64,000 nucleotides of DNA. Source: Ahaetulla prasina. Lineage: Eukaryota > Chordata > Lepidosauria > Squamata > Colubridae. Made by a program: the position numbers and the translations under genes. Every line of letters starts with the position of its first letter. Position 1 is the first letter of the stretch. The stretch covers positions 18,394,283 to 18,458,282 of the forward strand of contig NC_080542.1 of assembly GCF_028640845.1 (NCBI RefSeq). The letters run 5' to 3'. Positions 9,325 through 19,337 of the stretch are shown one piece after another. The notes under the pieces are model-generated. The model was given only the letters and a program-made list of their open reading frames with translations, had not been told where the DNA came from and made no database searches.

Positions 9325-9347
9325 GCCATTGCCTAAAACTTCCACAG
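9325..9347 (+). pseudogene. V2R exon 2 collapsed to 23 bp
   Basis: The normal intron 1 acceptor is followed by the first bases of exon 2 (gccattgcctaaaact), then directly by its last bases (tccacag) and the gtaggt donor. About 269 bp of exon have gone, between two sites sharing ttcca. Confidence 0.88.
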
Positions 9348-9390
9348 GTAGGTATCTGGGCTCATATAAATGCACAAGAAGAAGAAAAAG

Positions 9391-11478
9391 AAAAATAATA
9401 GGACAGGAACGGTAGGCACGTTTGTGCTCTTATGCACACCCCTTATGGTCCTCTTAGGAATGGGGTGAGGTCAATAGTAGAAAGTTTTTGGTTAAAGCTT
9501 TTAGGATTATGGGAAGAGACCACAGAGTCAGGTAAAGTGTTCCAAGCACTGATGATTCTGTTACAGAAGTCATATTTTCTGCAATCTAGATTAAAGCGGT
9601 TAACATTAAGTTTAAATCTATTGGTTGCTCTTGTATTATTGCAATTAAAGCTGAAGTAGTCTTTAATAGGAAGGACATTACAATAGATGATTCTGTTACA
9701 GAAGTCATATTTTCTGCAATCTAGATTAAAGCGGTTAACATTAAGTTTAAAACTATTGGTTGCTCTTGTATTATTACAATTAAAGTTGAAGTAGTCTTTA
9801 ACAGGAAGGACATTACAATAGATGATTCTGTTACAGAAGTCATATTTTCTGCAATCTAGATTAAAGCGGTTAACATTAAGTTTAAATCTATTGGTTGCTC
9901 TTGTATTATTACAATTAAAGTTGAAGTAGTCTTTAACAGGAAGGACATTACAATAGATGATTCTGTTACAGAAGTCATATTTTCTGCAATCTAGATTAAA
10001 GCGGTTAACATTAAGTTTAAATCTATTGGTTGCTCTTGTATTATTACAATTAAAGTTGAAGTAGTCTTTAACAGGAAGGACATTACAATAGATGATTCTG
10101 TTACAGAAGTCATATTTTCTGCAATCTAGATTAAAGCGGTTAACATTAAGTTTAAATCTATTGGTTGCTCTTGTATTATTACAATTAAAGTTGAAGTAGT
10201 CTTTAACAGGAAGGACATTACAATAGATGATTCTGTTACAGAAGTCATATTTTCTGCAATCTAGATTAAAGCGGTTAACATTAAGTTTAAATCTATTGGT
10301 TGCTCTTGTATTATTACAATTAAAGTTGAAGTAGTCTTTAACAGGAAGGACATTACAATAGATGATTCTGTTACAGAAGTCATATTTTCTGCAATCTAGA
10401 TTAAAGCGGTTAACATTAAGTTTAAATCTATTGGTTGCTCTTGTATTATTACAATTAAAGTTGAAGTAGTCTTTAACAGGAAGGACATTACAATAGATGA
10501 TTCTGTTACAGAAGTCATATTTTCTGCAATCTAGATTAAAGCGGTTAACATTAAGTTTAAATCTATTGGTTGCTCTTGTATTATTACAATTAAAGTTGAA
10601 GTAGTCTTTAACAGGAAGGACATTACAATAGATGATTCTGTTACAGAAGTCATATTTTCTGCAATCTAGATTAAAGCGGTTAACATTAAGTTTAAATCTA
10701 TTGGTTGCTCTTGTATTATTACAATTAAAGTTGAAGTAGTCTTTAACAGGAAGGACATTACAATAGATGATTCTGTTACAGAAGTCATATTTTCTGCAAT
10801 CTAGATTAAAGCGGTTAACATTAAGTTTAAAACTATTGGTTGCTCTTGTATTATTACAATTAAAGTTGAAGTAGTCTTTAACAGGAAGGACATTACAATA
10901 GATGATTCTGTTACAGAAGTCATATTTTCTGCAATCTAGATTAAAGCGGTTAACATTAAGTTTAAATCTATTGGTTGCTCTTGTATTATTACAATTAAAG
11001 TTGAAGTAGTCTTTAACAGGAAGGACATTACAATAGATGATTCTGTTACAGAAGTCATATTTTCTGCAATCTAGATTAAAGCGGTTAACATTAAGTTTAA
11101 ATCTATTGGTTGCTCTTGTATTATTACAATTAAAGTTGAAGTAGTCTTTAACAGGAAGGACATTACAATAGATGATTCTGTTACAGAAGTCATATTTTCT
11201 GCAATCTAGATTAAAGCGGTTAACATTAAGTTTAAATCTATTGGTTGCTCTTGTATTATTACAATTAAAGTTGAAGTAGTCTTTAACAGGAAGGACATTA
11301 CAATAGATGATTCTGTTACAGAAGTCATATTTTCTGCAATCTAGATTAAAGCGGTTAACATTAAGTTTAAATCTATTGGTTGCTCTTGTATTATTACAAT
11401 TAAAGTTGAAGTAGTCTTTAACAGGAAGGACATTACAATAGATGATTCTGTTACAGAAGTCATATTTTCTGCAATCTA
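9391..11478 (-). mobile_element. LINE 3' end carrying the 135-bp array
   Basis: On the minus strand this is the 3' end of the LINE family at 27.8-31.2 kb. The final coding sequence (SAWNTLPDSVVSSHNPKSF, STIDLTPFLRGP, stop at 9443-9445) is preceded by a long tandem array. The 3' UTR is cut after ccgttcctgtcctatt and enters V2R intron 2 at the shared string gaagaagaaaaag. Confidence 0.85.
9551..11478 (-). repeat. 135-bp tandem array (about 14.3 units)
   Basis: The start gatgattctgttacag recurs every 135 bp from 9551 to 11441, giving 14 full units and a 38-bp partial unit. Units differ at only a few bases (for example R/S in the RATNRFKL segment). Because 135 is a multiple of three and the parent frame is open, the minus strand reads through for 702 codons. 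In the parent LINE the 11-mer acagaatcatc occurs at 30191 and 30953, bounding this unit once an inserted CR1 is removed. Confidence 0.95.
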
Positions 11479-11729
11479 CATTCTGGAGTGCCACATTTAT
11501 CTGCTCATTTCCCATAAACAGTATACATGCACCAGCTAAAGGAAGCTGCACTGGAAAAGAGGATTTGGGAAGTCTTCCTGGAACTGTCTTTGAAATGGAA
11601 ATGTCTGGGCAGAGCTACAGTATTTATAATGCTGTCTATGTTGTAGCACATGGTCTCCATGCTATGTATTCATCCAGAGCCAGGCAGAAGACAAGAGGCA
11701 ATGGAGAGAAGTGGAATTTGCCTTGGCAG
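11479..11729 (+). pseudogene. V2R exon 3, 3' half (paralogue 2)
   Basis: This encodes FWSATFICSFPINSIHAPAK, LPGTVFEMEMSGQSYSIYN and HGLHAMYSSRARQKTRGN, then a shortened NLPWQ before the gtgagt donor at 11730. It is a different paralogue from 1975-2560, with several substitutions and a 12-bp in-frame deletion (LKVQ lost) just before the donor. The first part of the exon is replaced by the LINE array. It could feed exon 4 at 15762, but no intact first half is present. Confidence 0.87.
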
Positions 11730-11805
11730 GTGAGTTATATTGCCTTTCAATGGGAACATAGCCATAATAATATAGTTAGTTCAATTTTTACAAAATTCAC
11801 TAAGT

Positions 11806-12040
11806 AAAGCAATAGCACTTAAACTTATATACCGCTTCACAGTACTTTACAGTCCTCTCTAAGCAGTTTACAGAGTCAGCATATTGCTCCCAACAATCTG
11901 GGTCCTCATTTTACTCACCTTGGAAGGGTGGAAGGCTGAGTCAGCCTTGACCCTGGTGGGATTTGAACTGCCAAACTGCAGGTAGCAGGCAGGCAGCAGA
12001 AGTAGGCTGCAATACTGTACTCTAAACAGTGCGCCACTGT
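11806..12040 (-). mobile_element. tRNA-derived SINE (Sauria-SINE-like)
   Basis: Same family, orientation and distance from the exon 3 donor as 4003-4250. The tRNA-like head on the minus strand is at about 12040-11990. Confidence 0.75.
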
Positions 12041-12110
12041 ATACTTTTCTGAATAAGGCAAACATACATATCCAAGGATAATGATGCAAGATCAAATTTG
12101 GGTAGGTCAA

Positions 12111-12207
12111 TTTACAAAATTCACTACGTATAGCAATAGCACTTAAACTTATATACCGCTTCACAGTGCTTTACAGCCCTCTCTAAGCAGTTTACAGAGT
12201 CAGCATA
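12111..12207 (-). mobile_element. Duplicated intron 3 and partial SINE
   Basis: The run tttacaaaattcacta through gagtcagcatat repeats 11788-11883. It breaks in a TTTATTTATT run into LINE 3' UTR. Confidence 0.75.
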
Positions 12208-12812
12208 TTTATTTATTTATTTTGTCACAACAATATATATGAGTATCATATAAAAGATTATATAGTATATAAACATATATATGAGTAAATATTAGGAGGT
12301 ATAAGCATATATATATATATATGAAGAAGAAAAAGAAAAACAATAGGACAGGAACGGTAGGCACGTTTGTGCTCTTATGCACACCCCTTATGGTCCTCTT
12401 AGGAATGGGGTGAGGTCAATAGTAGAAAGTTTTTGGTTAAAGCTTTTAGGATTATGGGAAGAGACCACAGAGTCAGGTAAAGTGTTCCAAGCACTGATGA
12501 TTCTGTTACAGAAGTCATATTTTCTGCAATCTAGATTAAAGCGGTTAACATTAAGTTTAAATCTATTGGTTGCTCTTGTATTATTACAATTAAAGTTGAA
12601 GTAGTCTTTAACAGGAAGGACATTACAATAGATGATTCTATGAGTTAAACTTAGGTCTTGTCAAAGGCGACGGAGTTCCAAGTTTTCTAAGCCTAGGATT
12701 TCAATTCTGGTGGGATAAGGTATTTTGTTGTTTTCAGAGGAATGGAGACCTCTTCTTGTAAAATATTTCTGGACATATTCAATTGTATTGATGTCAGAAA
12801 TGTGGTGAAGGT
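12208..12812 (-). mobile_element. LINE 3' end (same family as 27.8-31.2 kb), unexpanded
   Basis: The minus strand carries the LINE C-terminal region (matching EILGLE, NNKIPYPTR, HHISDINTIE) at 12812-12640, one unit of the segment that is an array at 9551, then the 3' UTR ending at a tgtgacaaaat-type terminus at about 12220. The coding part lacks the 135-bp expansion. It is broken off where a hAT-like terminus begins. Confidence 0.8.
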
Positions 12813-12895
12813 TCAGTGGTGGGATTCTACTGGTTCTAGACGGTTCGGCCAAACCGTTTGTTAAATTGCCGGTTCGCTCTGCCCCTTGCCCCTCC
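12813..12895. mobile_element. hAT-like element left end
   Basis: It begins cagtggtgggattctactgg, the MITE terminus, then ggttctagacggttcgg. The matching right terminus was not found nearby, so the element is incomplete or continues into the GC-rich palindrome. Confidence 0.55.
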
Positions 12896-13150
12896 CCTCC
12901 CCACCATTACTTACCGGTGTCTGTCAGTGGCCGCGTGGCGCTTGGATCCGGTGGGCTCCGAGGCCGCTGATTGAAGCAGGCCTCCATCCAGGGGTCTCTC
13001 TAGCCAGCGATTAAAGTGCCTCGCTGGCCACGTGGCCACTGAGGCGCTTTAATCGCTGGCTAGAGAGACGCTTGTATGGTGGCCTTGCAGCCCACCCGAT
13101 CCAAGTGCCACGCGGCCGCCGACAGACACCGGTAAGTAATGGCGGGGAGG
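12896..13150. repeat. Large GC-rich palindrome
   Basis: The left arm (12896-13031) and right arm (13032-13150) are reverse complements with moderate divergence: cctccccaccattacttacc at the left outer end pairs with ggtaagtaatggcggggagg at the right, and the centre is ggccacgtggcc. The arms differ by a short insertion (gctgattgaagc region). It has no coding content and probably belongs to a foldback or nonautonomous DNA element. Confidence 0.85.
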
Positions 13151-13636
13151 AGCATCTTCATCCCAACTTTTTCATTCAATTTCCCCCCCACAATTTAGCA
13201 GCCACTTCCATTACCCTGACAAGCAGGGAGCTGCTGCAGCTTCTACACTCCACTAGGCTGTGAGCCCTCAGCACGGTAAACCCCCCCCCCACTCCTCTCT
13301 CCTCATATCTTTCGGCACCACCGGGCACATGTGCAGCCGCTCGCGCCCCCTTCTTCCCACTGCCGCCGATTCCCTGCCCCCTTCGCCTGTCAAGATGCGT
13401 TTGGCTTCATCTCCTTACATGGCGGACCCGGCTTCGGCGTGACGGGGATGAGCTGACTCGGTCATGGCCCAGCCTGGGGAGACCCCGGCTTCGGGAAGGG
13501 AAGGGAAGGGAAGGCCTGTGGTGGTGATGGGAGCAGGGGCAGGGGGATGAGGGTGAGCCGGCGCTGGCCTGAGGTGCGGCCTGCTAATTCTGCCTCGACC
13601 TGGGTGCAAAAGGGGGACGTGGGAAGCGAAGAGGAA
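13151..13636. other. GC-rich segment, unclassified
   Basis: CpG- and C-run-rich sequence follows the palindrome up to the Bov-B edge. Short open frames exist on both strands, but none resembles a known protein. It is probably more of the same nonautonomous element. Confidence 0.35.
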
Positions 13637-14345
13637 CTAAAAAGCCTCTTGATTCTAATGAAGAAGGAGAGTACTTGAAACTCAATATTAAGAAAACTAA
13701 GATCATAGCATCCTGCCCTCTCAATTCCTAGCAAATTGATGGGGAAGAAGAAGAAGTAGTGAAAGATTTTATTTTCCTGGGCTCCAAGATCACGGCAGAT
13801 GGGGACTGCAGCCAAGAAATTAAAAGACACTTACTCCTGGGGAGGAAAGCTATGGCAAATCTAATCAGCATTCTAAAGAGCAGGCACATCACCCTCCCAA
13901 CAAAAGTCAAGGCTATGGTTTTCCCAGTTGCAATGTATGGCTGTGAAAGTCGGACCATAAGAAAGGCTGAGCGCCAAAGAATTGAGGCCTTTGAACTCGT
14001 GCTGGAGAAGACTCCTGCGAGTCCCTTGGACTGCAAGGCAAACAAACAAGTCAGTCCTAGAGGAGATCAACCTTGGCTGCTCTTTGGCCAGGTCCTGAAG
14101 ATGAAACTGAAATACTTTGGCCACCTAATGAGAAGGAAGGACTCACTGGAGAAGAATCTAAAGCTGGGAATGATTGAGGGCAAAAGAAGAAGGGGACAAC
14201 AGAGAAGAAGGTGGCTGGATGGAGTCACTGAAGCAGTAGACGTGAGCTTAAATGGATTCCAGAGGATGGTAGAGGACAGGAAGGCCTGGAGGAATGTTGT
14301 CCATGAAGTCACAATGGGTCTGTTGTGACCCAAGCCCAAGTAGGT
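13637..14345 (+). mobile_element. Bov-B/RTE LINE, 3' part of ORF2
   Basis: The fragment encodes the RTE/Bov-B C-terminal region: KLNIKKTKIIAS, then (from 13759) DFIFLGSKITADGDCSQEIK, HITLPTKVKAMVFPVAMYG, LKYFGHLMRRKDSLEKNLKL, and WLDGVTEAVDVSL near the end at 14328. A frameshift at about 13730 separates the first part. It is 5' truncated at about 13637, so most RT motifs are absent. Bov-B is widespread in squamates. Confidence 0.92.
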
Positions 14346-14373
14346 ATTATTAAACAAAATCAGTTCAAAAACT

Positions 14374-14435
14374 AACAGATTTCATTAGAACAGCTGAGAA
14401 TGAATTAATTCTCAGCTGTTCTAATGAAGTCTGTT
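14374..14435. repeat. Short foldback (19-bp perfect arms)
   Basis: The arms cattagaacagctgagaat (14383-14401) and attctcagctgttctaatg (14408-14426) are perfect reverse complements around gaatta. With one mismatch the pairing extends to about 28 bp (aacagattt / aagtctgtt). Confidence 0.9.
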
Positions 14436-14989
14436 TGTTCTAATCGTTCAAATTAAATCAAAACAAATTCTTCATAACACAATTTTTCAGTCATATCACC
14501 AACCTTGGTCTAATTAGGCAAACTTTTTTGGCAAAAGTTCAAAAGCAGAAGACGCCAACAAGAAATAAATGCACCAAGACAAGGAGCAAGTCTTATCAAT
14601 GTTGTTTTCCGACAAAGAGCCCAAGAGCCATTGCTGGTCTTTTAAGCCTTCTAGCCCTACTCCCGAGTCGTCCTCTTTGCTTTAGCTGCTATTGCCTTCT
14701 GGCAGCTCTTCTCATGCATGCATTAGGAACAGGCTCCTCCTGTTCCTCTGCCTCACTACTGTCAGCCTCTGGAGGCTCTGGAGTTCGCACATCACTCCTC
14801 GATGGCCTTGGCCCCATCTCTGCCTCCGACACAGAGCCCTCATCTGGGCCTTCCCCAGCCTCCAAGACTGGCCTATGTTCAGCCTCATCACTGTCCGACT
14901 TTGCTGCCGGCTCTGCAAGCTCCTGGCGGACCACAACAGGGTCGGACATGACTTCACAACTAACAACAACAATTCAACTTTCCTGTTAA
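14436..14989 (-). other. Unclassified repeat-like segment
   Basis: The minus strand has an 86-codon acidic frame (14949-14689, with AEPAAKSDSDEAEHRPVL and PPEADSSEAEEQEEPVP) whose composition resembles low-complexity sequence. It follows the possible Penelope-like fragment on the minus strand and may be its 3' flank. No function is assigned. Confidence 0.3.
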
Positions 14990-15136
14990 CTGACAAGGGG
15001 CCTGTTTTCCAGGCTTCAATTATTTCCCTGGCTGTCTTTATACCTGTATGGCCAGTGATCTTAGTTGCTATAAAATTAAATGTGTATCCTTGTTCACTGC
15101 AATGTGAGACTACCAAGAGTTCAGGTTTCCTCATCT
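14990..15136 (-). mobile_element. Possible Penelope-like endonuclease C-terminal fragment
   Basis: The minus strand encodes RKPELLVVSHCSEQGYTFNF and ATKITGHTGIKTAREIIEAW. This resembles the H...GH.F.F..TKI.....R.I.EA pattern after the GIY-YIG core in Penelope-like elements (compare ATGHDIDFTKTRTIAKTEHF at 24388). The likeness is short. Confidence 0.4.
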
Positions 15137-15164
15137 AACTTGTAAGATTTGCCATATAGTTGGT

Positions 15165-15595
15165 GTTTTACCTTTTTTCTTTTCTCTCCTTTTTCTGTTC
15201 CACAATTTTTGTCACTTTGTCAAAGAATGCAGTAAGGTTTGTCTGGCATGATCTTTTTTTGACAAACCCATGTTGGCTTCTGGTTATAACTCTTTTGCTT
15301 CTAGGTGTTCATAGATTCATTCCTTGATTATCTTTTCCAGAATCTTCCCAAGGGAAGGCTGAGATCAGGCTGATAGGTCTGAAATTTCCTGGATTTATGT
15401 TTTTTCCCTTATTGGAGATGGGAAATACATCGGCTATTTTCCAGTCCTCTGGTAGTTCCCCGCTACTCCAGGATTTCTGAAAGATATAGTTCATTGGTCC
15501 TGAAATCATGTCTGCCAGTTTCTTCAGAACCTTCGGGTGTAATCCATCTGGTCCTGATGATTTGAACTCATCTAGGGTAGACTTACAATTTTCTT
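15165..15595 (-). mobile_element. CR1-type LINE RT fragment, decayed
   Basis: The minus strand reads SSGPDGLHPKVLKKLAD, then MISGPMNYIFQKSWSSGELP, EDWKIADVFPISNKGKNINP and GNFRPISLIS, the finger region of a CR1 RT of the bird/turtle type, with frame breaks after. It lies in V2R intron 3. Confidence 0.78.
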
Positions 15596-15761
15596 ATCTA
15601 TTTTAAGTTGTATTCCTGATTTGTTTTTCACTGTTCTGTTTTTGATAGATCGGGCTGTTCGTTCCTTTTAGTTGAGCACCATTTGGTAAATCCCAGCATG
15701 GAACTGTGCATTCTATTGCCTGCTATTGGCACCAATTTCTCACTTCTCTGTTATCTTTTAG

Positions 15762-15989
15762 CTTCATATATTTCTGAAAAACCTCCATTTCAACAATAGT
15801 GCTGGGGAAGAAATAGTGTTCAATGAGAATGGAAACATCGCAGCAGCATACGATATCATCAACTTGATTACTTTCCCCAATCAATCCTTTCAAAAGATCA
15901 AAGTTGGAGGTATTGAATCTCAGAGTTCTCAAAAGGAAGATCTCACCATAAATACAACTGCCATTGTATGGAATCCCAAATTTAAGCAG
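15762..15989 (+). pseudogene. V2R exon 4
   Basis: This 228-bp exon encodes the C-terminal lobe of the ligand-binding domain: LHIFLKNLHFNNSAGEEIVF, NENGNIAAAYDIINLITF, NQSFQKIKVGG, TTAIVWNPKFKQ. It starts after a ttatcttttag acceptor and is fully open with the family's usual length. The position after AAG CAG that should carry GT reads gcgagt, so splicing would need a GC donor. The next exon is 9.3 kb downstream beyond an L1 and a Penelope-like element. It is the only exon 4 in the window. In itself it looks functional. Confidence 0.9.
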
Positions 15990-16422
15990 GCGAGTTAAAC
16001 AAACTAAAACATGGCGATATTTTCTCAATTTCTGGGATTTTTAAAAAAATTTGTTTTATTGAATTAACATAATTAAACAATTCTTATTCACCTTTTGTGC
16101 ATGGCTGTGACCATTTACATATCATCAATTTCTGGGATATTAAACCAGTAATCTTAAAGTGGTTCCAAGATCATTTGATATCTTCTTAATGATGTTAGAA
16201 AACTTTTATATCCTGGAAAAATGAAGAAGTTCTGAATTCTACATTACACTTTCAGATTGTAGGGAAAAAGTTGACTGGGATTATGGAAACTCTGGGTTCG
16301 ATGGCTTCTTAAGAGCTTAGTGAGGTGGAAGATTCACCTTTTGTCTTGGTTATTTATTTATTTAGTGTATGGCGTATCATACATGGATTAGCATATATTA
16401 ATATTTCACCTAGATTAGTTTT
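15990..16422 (+). other. V2R intron 4, 5' end
   Basis: AT-rich intron with no coding signal, ending where the L1 poly(A)/poly(T) tract begins. Confidence 0.5.
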
Positions 16423-17834
16423 TTTTTTTATTATTAATTTTTTTTTTATTACTTTTTTTGCAACAAACAAACAAAAAGAAAATACATTATTACACCCTTG
16501 TGCTATACATAAAAGGAAGATTTGGGTCTTCGGATATATCCTCATGATTGCCAAAATCCACGTTCTCGAGGTACAGGTACTGAAGCGTCCAATGTTCCAA
16601 GCGCAAAGTCCACAAATGGTTTCCAAGTCTTCCAAAAAATATCTTCTTTATACACACCACTTCTAATTTTAATATCACATGTCATTTTATCATTTAAAGC
16701 TAATTTCCACATTTCAGAATTCCACTCTTCTATTCTAAAAATCACATCTAGTTTCCAATATCTAGCTATTATAATTCTACCTATTATAATCATAATTCTA
16801 ATCAATTCTTTTTCATATTTTGTTAATTCTATTTCCTTAATTACCAACAATAATATAGTTTCCACTCTCAATGTTATTACTTTCCCCATCATTTCAAATA
16901 TCATTTTCTCCAATTGTTGCCAAAACTTTTAACCTTATCACAATTATACCACATATGTTCATAAGTCCCCAATTCCATCTCACATCTCCAACATTTTTAC
17001 TGATTTTTATCCATTTGTGACAATCTTACTGGAGTCAAATACCATTTCCAAACAACTTTATAATTGTGCTCTTTAATCCTTGTAGATAAAGTTCTCATAA
17101 TTCTACTCTTCCAATTCACATTCCAATCTGACTCTGATATTTCAATATTAAGATCTTTTTCCCAATTTTATCCTCATCACTCTTTGTAATTTTTCATCAG
17201 AATTTTATAATCTTATAAACCCTACTAACGAGTCCCTTTAGCCCAATTTCATCTTTCATAATCCGAGATACTAAATATTCAAAATTCGGTTTCACATCTA
17301 TTTATCGAATAATTTTTCCTTAGTTTTTTGTCCATTTTCTATCTGTATTTTTCAAACCAACTTAACCCTAATTTTTCAATAATTTCTTTATTCCTCCTTT
17401 CATTTCCATAACTTTTATCCAATCTCTAATAATTTCTATATTTTCCTCTTTAATCACTTCATTCGTATTATATTATTTTAATTGGCCAAATTCAATTGTC
17501 TCCCCAAAAGATTATATCCGAATTAAAATTTTAACAAATTTATTCCACATTTTACTTAATCCTTTAACCAATAACTTCTACTTACATTTTAAATTTGCTT
17601 TATCTAAAACCACCTTGATCCAAATTTCTCTATATCCTTTAACTCTAAGTCTCTCAATAGTTATCTTCACCTTTTAATATTTTTACCACTATCCGGATAC
17701 CATACGCACAATAATAATTAAATAATTTGGGGATTCCTAATCCACCTTCCTTTTGATTTTGATACCACATTTTCTTCACTAATCTAGGTCTTTTGCCACC
17801 GTTACAAAATTTATCCAGTTTTTTCTGATATCCT

Positions 17835-18785
17835 TCAATATCTTTCTGTCAAATTTAGTGGTAGCATCTCGAATAAGAAGTTGAACTTAGGCAGCAACAT
17901 CATCTTACACATTGCAATTCTACCAAACCAAGACAATTTTAAAATTTTATATTTATCTATCTTCTTCTCAATTTCGTTAATCACCACATCATAATTAAGT
18001 TTTTTCAATTCTTTAACCTTAAGTGAAAGCACTATACCCAAATATTTCAATGTGTTTTTAATCCTTATCCCAAATTGCTCTTGCATATTCTCAGACTCAT
18101 TACCATTACTATCCATCAATAATTCTGACTTTGACCAATTTACTTTCAATCCTGTCATTTCCTCAAATTCTATCAAATGCTTATATATCTTTTTCAGATC
18201 TTTCTCTACATTTTCAAAATAATTAAAGTATCATCCATACAAATTTATCTTATACCCTTTATATCCTTCTAATTCTTCATCTTTTTCTATCATTTTTGTC
18301 AATATTTCCATAGCCAATAAAAATAATGTTGGGGACAGGGGACATCCTTGTCTCGTGCCAGCTTCTAATTTTATCTCTTCAGTTAATATTCCATTCACCT
18401 TCACTCTTGCACTGCTCTTTTGGTACAATTTTGAAATAACATGTATAAACTTATTACCAAAGCCTAAAGCCTCCACAATTACTTTAATAGTTTCCCATTG
18501 TACAGAATCAAAAGCTTTAAAAATATCCAATGATACTATTCCAATTTTATCACCATTATATTCAGCTACATCTATAATATTTAATACTCTTCTAACAATA
18601 TCACTCATGTATCTACCCTTCACAAAACCTACTTGATTATAACTTATATATCTATCTATAAATCTATTTAATCTATTACTTATAATAGCAGTAAATATCT
18701 TTGCATCCTGATTAATTAAAGAAATGGGCCGATAGGACTCAATCCTTTCTAAATCTTTATCTGGTTTAGGAATTAGGGATATCAC
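17835..18785 (-). pseudogene. L1 ORF2 reverse transcriptase, broken
   Basis: Segment 18785-18231 shows ESYRPISLINQDAKIF, motif A SLDIFKAFDSVQW and motif B AGTRQGCPLSPTLF. The motif C region after INLYG no longer reads FADD and contains a stop and frame change at about 18230. The thumb (MIEFEEMTGLKVNWSKSELL, TLKYLGIVLS, FGRIAMCKMMLLPKFNFLF) follows at 18176-17835. Confidence 0.85.
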
Positions 18786-19337
18786 CGTTCTATTCCATGA
18801 CGAAGGTACTTCCCCACCATGTAATATTCCATTGAATAATTTTGCAGTCTTGGTATTATTAATTCTTTAAATTCTTTATAAAACTCAACAGGTAATCCAT
18901 CCTCACCTGGAGCTTTCCTAATTTTAATTTTGTATTATTCCATTAATCTCATCTTGTGTTATATCTTCTTCCATCAATTCCTTATATGTTTGATCAATTT
19001 TCACCACATACTTTTCTAAATAGCTTTGCAATTTTCCCGATTAATTGGTTTCTTTGAATATAGATTCTGAAAAAGTTTCTAACCACTTCACATTTCTCTA
19101 ATTTTTATAACATCTTATACCTCTATCATCTATCAAAACTCCAATTTCTCTCTTCTCTTTTATCTTTCGCCATCTTTGCCAATAATTTAGAATTTCTATT
19201 ACTAAATTCAAAAATTCTATTTAAAAATCTCAAATTTCTTTTACTAACTCTGTATCTTCTTCTATCATTTTATTTCTTAACATATTAAGCTCCTGAAGAA
19301 TTTTTTTCTTTAGTAAGCAAATTGATTTTCCAATTCT

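Noticed and set aside
9443..11551. A 702-residue repetitive protein gene on the minus strand
   Set aside because: The repeat is LINE 3' coding sequence amplified in units of 135 bp; its right end is antisense V2R exon. Open frame follows from the unit length, not from gene function.
13151..13636. CpG-island promoter of a host gene
   Set aside because: It lies between a hAT-like palindrome and a truncated Bov-B, and no host gene starts nearby.
14689..14949. A small acidic protein on the minus strand
   Set aside because: The composition is low complexity, there is no family match, and it follows a possible Penelope-like fragment; kept only as an unclassified repeat-like segment.
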